From Couchioplanes caeruleus (lineage in GTDB: Bacteria; Actinomycetota; Actinomycetes; Mycobacteriales; Micromonosporaceae): a DNA stretch of 64,000 nt. The translations under genes and the position numbers were made by a program. Numbering within the stretch: position 1 is the stretch's first letter; each line of letters starts with the position of its first letter. The notes under the pieces are model-generated. The model did no database searches. It was not told the origin of the DNA and saw nothing but the letters and a program-made list of their open reading frames with translations. Shown piece after piece: positions 1-8,214 of the stretch. The stretch spans positions 6,634,001 to 6,698,000 of the forward strand of contig NZ_RJKL01000001.1 of the NCBI RefSeq assembly GCF_003751945.1, in the 5' to 3' direction.

Positions 1-2211
1 CACCAGCGCCGCGCGGTCGTGGTCGAGGACGAGCGGCTCCGCGGTCGCGGACCCCGCGCCGCCCGCGATCCGTTCGCCGATGGCCCGGCGTTCCCCGGTC
101 GCGAAGGCGCCGAAGGTGCGCCGCAGCAGCGGCAGCACGTCGTCGAAGCCGTCGGCCGGAATGTCGGCGAGCCATCCGTCGATGAGCTCCAGCAGCGCGT
201 CGTCGTGCACCAGCAGCAACCCTCCTCCGGAGAGGAAGCCCTCGACCCAGGCGGCGCCGTGTGCGGGCGGCGTGCCGACGGTCAGCGGCAGCCGCAGCCG
301 CCGCCGCACCTCGGCGCTGTCGAGACGGCCCGCGTCGAGCAGCAGCCGGGTCAGCCGCCCGGCGAGCAGCCCGTGCAGCCCGGGCCGCCGGGACACCGCC
401 GCGAGCGTGCTCAGCCACCGCTCGCGAAGATCCTCGCCGTCGCCGTCGCCGTCGCGGCTGCGGTCGCCGTCGTCGTCCCGGGCGTCGTCGCGGGTGCTGT
501 CGCCGTCGCCGGACAGCAGGCTCACCGCCCGGTGCACGTCGTCGACGCGGTCGCGCAGCTCTTGGGCGGCCTCGTCCGAGAGCGACCCGACCGCCGCGGG
601 GAGTCCGGCGCAGACCCGGGTGAGCAGGCTTGCCGTCACCGTCGCCAGCCCGGCGAGGTCCGTACGCCGTACGTCGCCGTAGCGCAGCGCGCGGGCGAGG
701 GCGGGGATCGCGGCCATGAGGTGGGTGATGTCGGCGTCGACCGCGGCGCGGGCGTCCAGGGCGGCGAGCACCGGCGGGAAGGCGTCGGCCAGGTCGGCGA
801 GCAGGCACACCTCGACCAGCGCGGTCACGTCGCCGAGGCTGGCCGCCTTGCGGGCCGCGTCGGTCACCTTGGTGGTCGCCGCCGCCGCGACCGTGGTGCC
901 GTGCATGCTGCCCTCGACCAGTCGCACCGCGAAGTCGGGCAGCCAGCGCAGCCGCCACTGCTCCCGGAAGGTGCCGGTGCCGCGCCGGGCGGTCTCGGGT
1001 TCGCCCCACGGCACGCCGATCGCGCGCATCCGGTGCAGCAGGCGGCTGCGGGCCAGGTCGATGTCGCGGCGCAGGTCCAGCTCGAGGACGCGTTCCAGCG
1101 CTTCCGGCTTGAGGCGTACGGCCCGCTGCCGCGCGGCGAGGTCCTTGGCCAGGGGCACGGCGGGCATGTCGTCCGGCACGCCCCCGAGCCGCTCACCGAC
1201 GATCAGCCGCCGGCCGATGAGCTCGACCCGCAGCGGCTCGCCGTCGCACATGACCGCCTCCGCGGCCTCGGTGACCTCGGCGAGCCCGGCGAGCGGCCGG
1301 CCCCGCAGGCCGGCCAGCGCCTCGGCCAGCCGGGTCGCCTCGATGATGTGCGCGGACGAGGTCGGCATCCCCTCGGCGCGCAGCACCCCCGCGGCGTCGA
1401 CCAGCCACCGCGGCACCACGTCGCCGCCGGCGGTGAAGAGGTGGTGATACCAGCCGGGAGACCGCACGCCGGCGCCGTAGCCGGACCACGAGGCCAGCCG
1501 CCCGTACGTCCACGGCACCCAGGTGAACGCCACCTTCGCCTTCCTGCGCCCCTTGAGCAGCGCGGCGTCGTCCTTCGCGGTGACCTTGCGGGTGAGCGCC
1601 GGCACGTGCCACGCGCCGCAGACGACGGCGATGTCGTCGTGCGTGCGGCGCACCTCGCGCAGGACGGTGCGCATGTGGGCCTCGCGGACGAGGTCCTCGG
1701 GGTCCTCCGTGGATGTCTCGCGGATGGCGGTCATGGCCTCGGCGATCGCGGCGAAGGCGGGCATGCCGCGGTGCTCGACGACGTCCTCCCACCACCGCTC
1801 GGGGTCGTCGTAGCCGGCGGCCCGGGCCAGCTCCCCGATCGGGTCGGCCGGCCGCACAGGACCCTCCGCCGGCGGCGAGTCCGCCGTGCCGTCATCCGCG
1901 AGCCGATAGGCGTAGGGCAGGTCGAAGAATCGCACGGGAACCTCGTGGCGCACCGCCCACCTGATCGCCTGCCATTCCGGCGAGAAGACGGCGAACGGCC
2001 AGAACGCGGACCGGCGCGGATCGTCCGGCGCGTAGCCGAGCAGCGCCACCGGCGGCTTCAGGCCCGGGTCGGCCACCCAACCGACCAGGTCGTCGGCCTC
2101 CGGCGGGCCCTCGACCAGCAGCACGGACGGCCGCCGCCGCTCGAGCTCGCGCAGCACCGCCCGCGCCGAGCCGGGCCCGTGGTGGCGAATGCCGTAGAGC
2201 CGTTCAGGCAT
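1..2211 (-). CDS. DUF5682 family protein, 3' end outside window
   Basis: This partial gene gives 737 visible residues and runs off the left edge. It starts with an ATG that overlaps the stop of the MoxR gene by 8 bases, so the two are very likely translationally coupled. The N-terminus reads GIRHHGPGS (residues 7-15) followed by LLVEGP (31-36). This resembles the G-x-x-H-x-x-x-S and E motifs of the TraB/TIKI/ChaN hydrolase-like superfamily, which is my inference. Later there is an Asp-rich low-complexity stretch (about bases 437-512) and helical regions with no motif I recognise. The DUF5682 name rests on recall of the actinobacterial SWIM / MoxR / DUF5682 / VWA neighbourhood. The biochemical function is unknown to me. 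A VWA-domain gene would be expected further left but cannot be seen. Confidence 0.75.
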   Translation of the reverse strand, partial: MPERLYGIRHHGPGSARAVLRELERRRPSVLLVEGPPEADDLVGWVADPGLKPPVALLGYAPDDPRRSAFWPFAVFSPEWQAIRWAVRHEVPVRFFDLPYAYRLADDGTADSPPAEGPVRPADPIGELARAAGYDDPERWWEDVVEHRGMPAFAAIAEAMTAIRETSTEDPEDLVREAHMRTVLREVRRTHDDIAVVCGAWHVPALTRKVTAKDDAALLKGRRKAKVAFTWVPWTYGRLASWSGYGAGVRSPGWYHHLFTAGGDVVPRWLVDAAGVLRAEGMPTSSAHIIEATRLAEALAGLRGRPLAGLAEVTEAAEAVMCDGEPLRVELIGRRLIVGERLGGVPDDMPAVPLAKDLAARQRAVRLKPEALERVLELDLRRDIDLARSRLLHRMRAIGVPWGEPETARRGTGTFREQWRLRWLPDFAVRLVEGSMHGTTVAAAATTKVTDAARKAASLGDVTALVEVCLLADLADAFPPVLAALDARAAVDADITHLMAAIPALARALRYGDVRRTDLAGLATVTASLLTRVCAGLPAAVGSLSDEAAQELRDRVDDVHRAVSLLSGDGDSTRDDARDDDGDRSRDGDGDGEDLRERWLSTLAAVSRRPGLHGLLAGRLTRLLLDAGRLDSAEVRRRLRLPLTVGTPPAHGAAWVEGFLSGGGLLLVHDDALLELIDGWLADIPADGFDDVLPLLRRTFGAFATGERRAIGERIAGGAGSATAEPLVLDHDRAALV

Positions 2212-3265
2212 CGCGGGCCGCGCGGTAGAAGTCGCGCCAGTCGGTGCGTTCCCGCACGACCGTCTCGAGGTATTCGCGCCACACCACTGTGTCGGATACC
2301 GGGTCCTTGACCACCGCGCCGAGGATGCCCGCGGCCACGTCGCCCGGGTGCAGCCGGCCGTCGCCGAAGTGTGCGGCCAGGGCCATGCCGCTGGTGATCA
2401 CGGAGATGGCCTCGGCCGTGGACAGGGTGCCGGTCGGGGACTTGAGCTTGGTGCGGCCGTCCTCGGTCATGCCGTTGCGCAGCTCGCGGAAGATCGTCAC
2501 CACCCGGCGGATCTCCTCCAGCGCGGTGGGCACCTCCGGCAGGTCGAGCGACCGGCCGAGCTGGGCCACCCGGCGCGTCACGATCTCCACCTCGTCGTCG
2601 GCCGAAGCGGGCACGGGCAGAACCACCGTGTTGAACCGTCGCCGCAGCGCGCTCGACAGCTCGTTGACGCCGCGGTCGCGGTCGTTGGCGGTGGCGATGA
2701 GGTTGAAGCCACGCTGGGCCTGCACCTCGGTGTTCAGCTCCGGCACCGGCAGCGTCTTCTCGGACAGGATGGTGATGAGCGCGTCCTGCACGTCGGAAGG
2801 CACCCGGGTGAGCTCCTCGACGCGGGCGATCGTGCCGCTCTGCATGGCGCGCATGACCGGGCTCGGGGTCAGGGCCGCCTCGGACGGGCCCTCGGCGAGC
2901 AGCCGCGCGTAGTTCCATCCGTACCGGATGGCCTCCTCGGCCGTGCCCGCCGTGCCCTGCACGAGCTGGGTGGAGTCGCCGCTGACGGCGGCGGCGAGGT
3001 GCTCCGAGACCCAGGTCTTGGCCGTGCCCGGCACGCCGAGCAGCAGCAGCGCCCGGTCGGTGACCAGAGTGGACACCGCCACCTCCATGAGCCGCCGGGG
3101 ACCCACGTACTTCGGGGTGATCTTCGCGCCGTCGCCCAGCAGGTAGGTCACCACGGCGTGCGGAGACAGCCGCCAGCCGGGCGGCCGCGGCCGGTCGTCG
3201 GCCTCCGCGAGCAGGGCCAGCTCGTCGGCGTACTGGTCCTCGGCGTGGGGACGCAGAGCGGTCAT
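2204..3265 (-). CDS. MoxR-type AAA+ ATPase
   Basis: A 353-residue AAA+ ATPase of the MoxR class. The Walker A motif is GVPGTAKT at residues 77-84. The region where Walker B is expected reads EELTRV, with Glu in place of the usual first Asp. A sensor-1-like segment (FNLIATAND) and an arginine-rich LSSALRRRF segment follow, as in MoxR proteins. MoxR ATPases usually work as chaperone-like partners of VWA-domain proteins. The ATG start overlaps the stop of the upstream SWIM gene in an ATGA junction, and the gene's own stop overlaps the DUF5682 start by 8 bases. These overlaps make the three genes one operon and suggest a shared complex. The target that the ATPase remodels is not evident from sequence. 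Confidence 0.9.
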   Translation of the reverse strand: MTALRPHAEDQYADELALLAEADDRPRPPGWRLSPHAVVTYLLGDGAKITPKYVGPRRLMEVAVSTLVTDRALLLLGVPGTAKTWVSEHLAAAVSGDSTQLVQGTAGTAEEAIRYGWNYARLLAEGPSEAALTPSPVMRAMQSGTIARVEELTRVPSDVQDALITILSEKTLPVPELNTEVQAQRGFNLIATANDRDRGVNELSSALRRRFNTVVLPVPASADDEVEIVTRRVAQLGRSLDLPEVPTALEEIRRVVTIFRELRNGMTEDGRTKLKSPTGTLSTAEAISVITSGMALAAHFGDGRLHPGDVAAGILGAVVKDPVSDTVVWREYLETVVRERTDWRDFYRAARDA

Positions 3266-6129
3266 GCGAACTCCTGGAGCATCTCGTGGCGGAAGGTGAG
3301 GGTGCGGGCCAGCTCGGCGACCGGCCGGATCCGGGACGGGTCGGCCGCGTCCTGGTCGAGCCGGACGGCCAGGCTGGTGACGTGCGCCGCGTACGCCGGC
3401 GGCATGGCGGTCGCGGCGGCGCGGCACAGCTCGGCGAGCTGCCAGCTGTGCCGGTCGGTGCGGGCCCGGTGCGTGATGGTCTCGACCACCGCGACGGCGA
3501 GTTCGTCCGGCCAGGCGCCGGGATGCACTGCGAGCAGGCGGTGCGCGAGGTGGTCCTCCCGACGCAGGAAGTCGGCGGCGATCCGGGCGAGGTCGGCCGG
3601 GGGCAGCAACAGATGCAGGTCCCACCGGACCGCCTCGCGCAGCCCGGCCGCGTTCTCCCGCGAGTCGTTGTGCACCAGCGCGGAAGCCCATTCCGGCTCG
3701 GCCTGGACGATCGCGGCCTTGGCCCAGCCGTGCAACAGCGCCGACTCCCAGTCGTTGCCGCGCGCCAGGTCCACCACCGCCGACGGGCCGCGCCCGAACG
3801 CCGTGGTCCAGGTGGAAAGCGCGGTGCCGGCGACGACCTCCTCCAGCAGCCACGCCTGCACGCCGGTGCCCCGCGCGGGCTGGGCGGCAACCCCGTCGCG
3901 GCGCAGCTCGGCGGTGACATCGGCGGGCGGCGTCACGGCCAGCCGGTCGCGGCCCAGGGCGCGGCGTTCGAGCGTGACCGCGGCCAGCGCCCGCGCCGCC
4001 ATCCGGCGGCCGAGGCCCGAGCCGGGAAGGCGGCGGAGTAGATAGAGCGCGGCCTCGCGTACCTCCTTGCGACGGTCGTCGAGCACCGTCTCGAGGAACT
4101 CGTCGTCGGCGAGGGACAGCCCGGTGCCGAGGGCGCCGACGAAGCGGGCGCGGTCCTCGGGCGCCTCGGCGGGCCAGGTGCCACGCAGCAGGGCCAGCCC
4201 GCCGGCGGGGTCGGTGGCGCGCAGGCGCGTGAGGTGGGCGAGGCGCTCTCCGCCCGTACCCGTCTGCCAGACGGTGGGGTCGTCGGCGGCGGCCCTGCCG
4301 GACGCCTCCTCGCGCAACCACTGCCATTCCGGTCGCAGGCCCGCCAGCCAGCGGCCGCGCTCCCCGGCGACCCGGCCGATCGCGGGCCGGATGACGCCGT
4401 TGCGGCGGCCCGCGTCGAGCAGCGCGGGCAACGACTCCGGCGGGACGTGGCCGCCGTGCGCCGCGGCCGCGCAGAGCCACTGGGCGAGCAGCTCCTGGGC
4501 CTGCTGGGCGCCGCCGGGTGCGCCGCCCCCGAGCAGGCGCAGCAGGCGGTCGCCCGCGGCGCTCGGCACCGGTGGGCCGGTCTCGGCGGGTGCCGGCGCG
4601 ACCGGCGGATGCGAGGTGGACGGTGCCGTGCCGGCGCGGCGATAGACCAGGGCGGTGGCCGCGGCCTCCAGCAGCGAACAGCCGGCTCCCAGCGCGATGC
4701 CGCGGTCGCCGACGTCGACGGTCGCCGGGGAGTACGGTCGGCGGCTCGTGCCCACCAGGGCCGCCGCCAACAGGCCGGACGGAAGCTCGGGGGAGCGTCG
4801 CGTGCCGCCGTCGGGCACCGGTGGCGCCGCCGGCACGAAGCGACCCTCCACCCAGGCGGCGAGGGGCCGCAGGCCCGCCGGTGTCCACTCGGCCGCGACG
4901 GTCGCGGGCGCTCCGCCCGCGGCGGCCAGCAGCCACCACGGCTCCCGGTGCCCGGCCGCGAGCGGCAACGAGTCACCACCGGTGTCGGTGAGGAAGCCGT
5001 CGGAGCTCGGGCTGACACCCGCGAGCAGGACGGGAGCGTCGAAGCGCCAAGGCTCGGCGGCCAGGACGGCGGCCCAGCCGCGCATCGCCTCCCGCACGCC
5101 GGTCGCCCCGCTCGGCGCCGTCAGCGGCCTCGGTGCCGACCGCCTGTCCTTGACGAGCGCCCGCAGCGGTGCCGCACCAGGATAGAAACACAGATCGGCG
5201 TCGAAGGACGTGCCGGGCACGAGGTCGGCCGCCAGCGTCTGACCGGGCGCGGCGAACGACAGGTGGAGCGCGAACCGGCCACTGTCGACACCTCGCAGCC
5301 AGGTGCGCCGGGTGATGATCGTGCCGTCGTCGCTGTCGGACTGACCGAGCACCTGCCAGTGGTCGCCGACGGACGGTGTGGCCAGGACATCCTCCGTGGC
5401 GACCGGAAAGCCGATCCGCGTGCGCACGGTGGCCGCCAGCGCCGGGGGCAGCGCACCGAGGCGCTCGTGGCCGGCCACCAGCAGGCGCAGCATCGCGAGG
5501 TCGCCGAGCAGCCGGTCGGCCCAGTGCGGCCCGATGCCGGCGACGTCACCCAGGCGGCGCACCGCGGAGGCGGCACCCGGCGCCTGGGCGTCGACGAGCC
5601 GGGCCGCCATGGTCTCGAACGGTGCGCGACCGGCGCGCTCGGCCCCCGCCAGCCCCTGCTGGACCTGGTCGTCGAGCCACCGGCCCAGCTCGGCCATGCC
5701 CGCGGCGACCCGCTCCTCGCGCTGCCGGGCGCGCTTGCGGGCCCCCTCGGGATCCGCCGGTCCGGCGGATCTCTGCGCCGTTGCCGTGGCGCGGGCCGCC
5801 CGGCTCGCCTGCCACTCCGCGACGAACGCAGGCGGCTCGGCGGCCGGGTCGGGTGCGATGCCCTCGGCCCACATCAGCAGCAGGCCCAGGGCATGCTTGC
5901 AGGGGAACTTGCGGCTCGGGCAGGAGCACTTGTAAGCCGGGCCGGAGAGGTCCACACAGACCTGGTAGGGATTCTTCCCGCTGCCCTTGCACAGTCCCCA
6001 CAGGACGTCGTCGAGCAGGCCGGTCGCCTGCCACTTCGACGCGGCGGCGACACTGCGGGCGCCCTTCAGCGAACCGGCGTCGGGCGCGACGGCGGTGACC
6101 TGGGCGGTGGACCAGCGTTCGACAGGCAC
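3262..6129 (-). CDS. SWIM zinc-finger protein fused to a DUF5691-like domain
   Basis: A 955-residue protein with a GTG start. A SWIM zinc finger lies near the N-terminus: C68, C70, C77 and H79 give the C-x-C-x6-C-x-H pattern. SWIM fingers bind DNA or protein partners. From about residue 452 (AALVGTSRRPY) the sequence looks like the DUF5691 domain, and the C-terminal half is leucine- and alanine-rich, helical and HEAT-like. In many actinomycetes I recall SWIM and DUF5691 as separate neighbouring genes, so this looks like a fusion. It is the first gene of the operon with the MoxR ATPase and the DUF5682 protein. No good ribosome binding site precedes the start. No enzymatic motif was seen; a targeting or scaffold role is an inference. 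Confidence 0.8.
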   Translation of the reverse strand: MPVERWSTAQVTAVAPDAGSLKGARSVAAASKWQATGLLDDVLWGLCKGSGKNPYQVCVDLSGPAYKCSCPSRKFPCKHALGLLLMWAEGIAPDPAAEPPAFVAEWQASRAARATATAQRSAGPADPEGARKRARQREERVAAGMAELGRWLDDQVQQGLAGAERAGRAPFETMAARLVDAQAPGAASAVRRLGDVAGIGPHWADRLLGDLAMLRLLVAGHERLGALPPALAATVRTRIGFPVATEDVLATPSVGDHWQVLGQSDSDDGTIITRRTWLRGVDSGRFALHLSFAAPGQTLAADLVPGTSFDADLCFYPGAAPLRALVKDRRSAPRPLTAPSGATGVREAMRGWAAVLAAEPWRFDAPVLLAGVSPSSDGFLTDTGGDSLPLAAGHREPWWLLAAAGGAPATVAAEWTPAGLRPLAAWVEGRFVPAAPPVPDGGTRRSPELPSGLLAAALVGTSRRPYSPATVDVGDRGIALGAGCSLLEAAATALVYRRAGTAPSTSHPPVAPAPAETGPPVPSAAGDRLLRLLGGGAPGGAQQAQELLAQWLCAAAAHGGHVPPESLPALLDAGRRNGVIRPAIGRVAGERGRWLAGLRPEWQWLREEASGRAAADDPTVWQTGTGGERLAHLTRLRATDPAGGLALLRGTWPAEAPEDRARFVGALGTGLSLADDEFLETVLDDRRKEVREAALYLLRRLPGSGLGRRMAARALAAVTLERRALGRDRLAVTPPADVTAELRRDGVAAQPARGTGVQAWLLEEVVAGTALSTWTTAFGRGPSAVVDLARGNDWESALLHGWAKAAIVQAEPEWASALVHNDSRENAAGLREAVRWDLHLLLPPADLARIAADFLRREDHLAHRLLAVHPGAWPDELAVAVVETITHRARTDRHSWQLAELCRAAATAMPPAYAAHVTSLAVRLDQDAADPSRIRPVAELARTLTFRHEMLQEFA

Positions 6130-6159
6130 GCGCAGACTTTAGAAGCGGGGTACGACGTT

Positions 6160-7152
6160 TTACAGGCCGGGCACCTCTTCACCCGCTTTCGGTGGCGGTG
6201 GCGGGCTCCCGTCCCCGAACGGCCGCCCGCCGAGCCGCTCCCGACCGTGCTCCTCGAGCCACCCCGACAGGTCCGGCCCCGCCGGGACGATGCCGGTCGG
6301 GTTGATGTCGCGATGCACCTCGTAGTAGTGCCGCTTGATGTGGACGAAGTCGATCGTGTCCCCGAAGCCCGGCGTCTGGAACAGGTCCCGCGCGTACGCC
6401 CACAGCACCGGCATCTCGCTCAGCTTGCTGCGATTGCACTTGAAGTGCCCGTGGTAGACCGCGTCGAAGCGCACCAGCGTCGTGAAGAGCCGCACGTCGG
6501 CCTCGGTGATCGTGTCGCCGACCAGGTAGCGCTGCCGCGAGAGCCGGTCCGAGAGCTCGTCCAGCCGGTCGAAGAGCCGGTGGTACGCCCGCTCGTACGC
6601 CTCCTGCGACCCCGCGAAACCGGCCCGGTAGACGCCGTTGTTCACGTCCTTGAACACGTACTCGCCGACCTTGTCGATCTCCTCCCGCAGCTCCGGCGGA
6701 TAGAGCCGTGGCGCGCCCTCGCGGTGATGTGCGGTCCACTCCAGCGAGAGGTCGAGGGTGATCTGCGCGAAGTCGTTCGTCACCACCTGCCCGGTCGGCA
6801 CGTCCACGATCGCCGGCACGGTGATGCCCTTGTCGTAATCCGGGAAGCGCGCGAAGAACGCCTCCTGCAGCCGCTCGATACCGAGCACCGGGTCCCGCCC
6901 GCCCGGATCCAGGTCGAACGTCCAGCTCCGCTGGTCGTGCGTCGGCCCGGCGACCCCCATCGACAGCACGTCCTCGAGGCCCAGCAGTCGCCGCACGATG
7001 ATCGCCCGGTTGGCCCACGGGCAGGCGCGGCTCACCACCAGGCGGTACCGGCCCGGCTCCACCGGATAGCCGTCGCGGCCGTCCGCGGTGATCCGGGTGG
7101 CGATGTAGCGCTGGTCACGGGTGAACTCACCGGACTCCGAGACGTAAGGCAT
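6160..7152 (-). CDS. Glutathionyl-hydroquinone reductase-like GST (Xi class)
   Basis: A 330-residue protein of the Xi-class/Omega-like glutathione transferase family (YqjG/EcfA-like). The N-terminal thioredoxin-like domain carries the catalytic motif ACPWAN with C44, diagnostic for S-glutathionyl-(hydro)quinone reductases. An all-helical GST C-terminal domain follows, including the family-typical segment with HIKRHYY. Because actinobacteria usually make mycothiol rather than glutathione, the natural thiol is probably mycothiol (inference). The chosen ATG has an AGGGGA sequence about 11 bases upstream. The gene lies 30 bases upstream of the SWIM gene on the same strand, so read-through into that operon is possible. 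The C-terminus ends in a proline-rich tail. Confidence 0.88.
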   Translation of the reverse strand: MPYVSESGEFTRDQRYIATRITADGRDGYPVEPGRYRLVVSRACPWANRAIIVRRLLGLEDVLSMGVAGPTHDQRSWTFDLDPGGRDPVLGIERLQEAFFARFPDYDKGITVPAIVDVPTGQVVTNDFAQITLDLSLEWTAHHREGAPRLYPPELREEIDKVGEYVFKDVNNGVYRAGFAGSQEAYERAYHRLFDRLDELSDRLSRQRYLVGDTITEADVRLFTTLVRFDAVYHGHFKCNRSKLSEMPVLWAYARDLFQTPGFGDTIDFVHIKRHYYEVHRDINPTGIVPAGPDLSGWLEEHGRERLGGRPFGDGSPPPPPKAGEEVPGL

Positions 7153-7321
7153 GGACTCATCATTCCCCTGCGAAGACAAGATCAAAGGCAGATGTCGTAG
7201 CGGGGTGGTGGGTACAGATCGCTGCTCCCGCCGAGGACCGGGGCGGGCCGAGCAGGGCGCGGGGCGCCCAGAACGCTCGGCCCACCCCGGCGACCTGCGT
7301 GAGTGGTTGCGGTCGAGAAGC

Positions 7322-7350
7322 GGAGACCCGGCCCGAAGGGCCGGGTCTCC
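7322..7350. terminator. Hairpin terminator
   Basis: A perfect 13-bp stem (GGAGACCCGGCCC and its complement) encloses a GAA loop. It lies just downstream, in the minus sense, of the membrane protein gene ending at 7407, and upstream of the reductase gene. There is no U-tract, as is common in high-GC actinobacteria. Confidence 0.7.
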
Positions 7351-7406
7351 CTGGTGAGGTGGTCGGTTCGCGGACGCTGGATGGGGTGCGGGCGCTGGTG
7401 AGGTGG

Positions 7407-8042
7407 TCAGTCGCGGGCGCCGGTGAGGTGCGGGCGGCGGGCCAGGATCAGGCCCAGCGCGACGTAGCCCACCAGCAGGTGCGCGGCTCCGACGAACCGG
7501 CCACCCGACGCGCCGAGGATGCCGATCGCCGGGACGGCCACGACCGCCCAGCTCTCCGCGACGAGCGGCCAGGCGCGGGCCACGCCCCGCCAGCGGCCGG
7601 CGAAGGCGATCTTCACGCCGATGACGAACATGCCGAGCATCGACAGCGGCCAGAACGCGTCCAGGACGGCCAGCCAGGTGTCGTCCCGGAAGGCGGGCAC
7701 CAGGCCGTGCAGGGCGGTCCAGACGGTGGCGAGCGTCAGCAGGACGTACTCCGTTCCGAGCAGGCCCCGGGCGAGGCGGGAGGTGCCCGTCGCCGCCGTC
7801 CGCAGCTGCGTGGTGACCAGCGCGAACAGCGAGAGCTGGAACGGGAGCGCACCCAGGTCGCTGATCGTGATGTCGAAGCTGTCCGTCGACTGCGGGCTGA
7901 CGGCCGCCATCGAGGCGGCCCAGACGAGCGAGCCGGCCGCGACGGCGATGCCCGTGCGGCGGACCTGCCGGGCGGTCGTGCCGGCCGGGGCCGCCGTGGT
8001 GACGTCGGTGCGGGCCTGCGCCGGGGCGGTGGTGATCGTCAT
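7407..8042 (-). CDS. Multi-pass membrane protein of unknown function
   Basis: A 211-residue protein with a soluble, Thr/Ala-rich N-terminus of about 30 residues followed by roughly six hydrophobic segments. I do not recognise the family; the layout is like DUF998-type small membrane proteins, but that is a guess. A GGGAGAA ribosome binding site lies just before the ATG. The gene is divergent from the sensor kinase at 8215, and the 172-bp gap holds repeated GTCCCGG elements. The membrane protein is therefore a plausible target of the downstream two-component system, as is common for NarL-type regulators sitting beside a divergent membrane protein gene. A hairpin terminator follows the gene. 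Confidence 0.7.
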   Translation of the reverse strand: MTITTAPAQARTDVTTAAPAGTTARQVRRTGIAVAAGSLVWAASMAAVSPQSTDSFDITISDLGALPFQLSLFALVTTQLRTAATGTSRLARGLLGTEYVLLTLATVWTALHGLVPAFRDDTWLAVLDAFWPLSMLGMFVIGVKIAFAGRWRGVARAWPLVAESWAVVAVPAIGILGASGGRFVGAAHLLVGYVALGLILARRPHLTGARD

Positions 8043-8095
8043 GTCGTTCTCCCTGCGGAAGTGGGTGGTCGTCGGTGACGGGGAGAACTCTTCCG

Positions 8096-8168
8096 GGGAC
8101 GCGTCCCGGGCCGGCAGGGCCGCGCGCCCCCGACCGCGTCCCGGAGAATGTCCCGGGAGATCCGGGAC
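8096..8168. promoter_or_regulatory. Repeated GTCCCGG elements, candidate response regulator sites
   Basis: In the divergent gap there are three GTCCCGG copies (8103, 8138, 8150) and one inverted CCGGGAC (8162). The last three are spaced 12 bp apart. A perfect palindrome GGGACGCGTCCC lies at 8096-8107, and the final pair forms GTCCCGG-N5-CCGGGAC. Binding by the adjacent NarL-type regulator is an inference. Confidence 0.45.
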
Positions 8169-8214
8169 ACCGGTCCTCGGGCCCGCGGGACGCCTGCGCT
8201 GCGACGATGAGCCG

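Noticed and set aside
4234..7200. A 988-codon plus-strand open frame opposite the SWIM and reductase genes.
   Set aside because: It is antisense to genes with clear motifs (SWIM ligands, ACPWAN) and its translation has no recognisable domain.
7350..7430. Repeated CTGGTGAGGTGGTC sequences after the membrane protein gene.
   Set aside because: Only two imperfect copies, one overlapping the coding end; too little for a repeat call.
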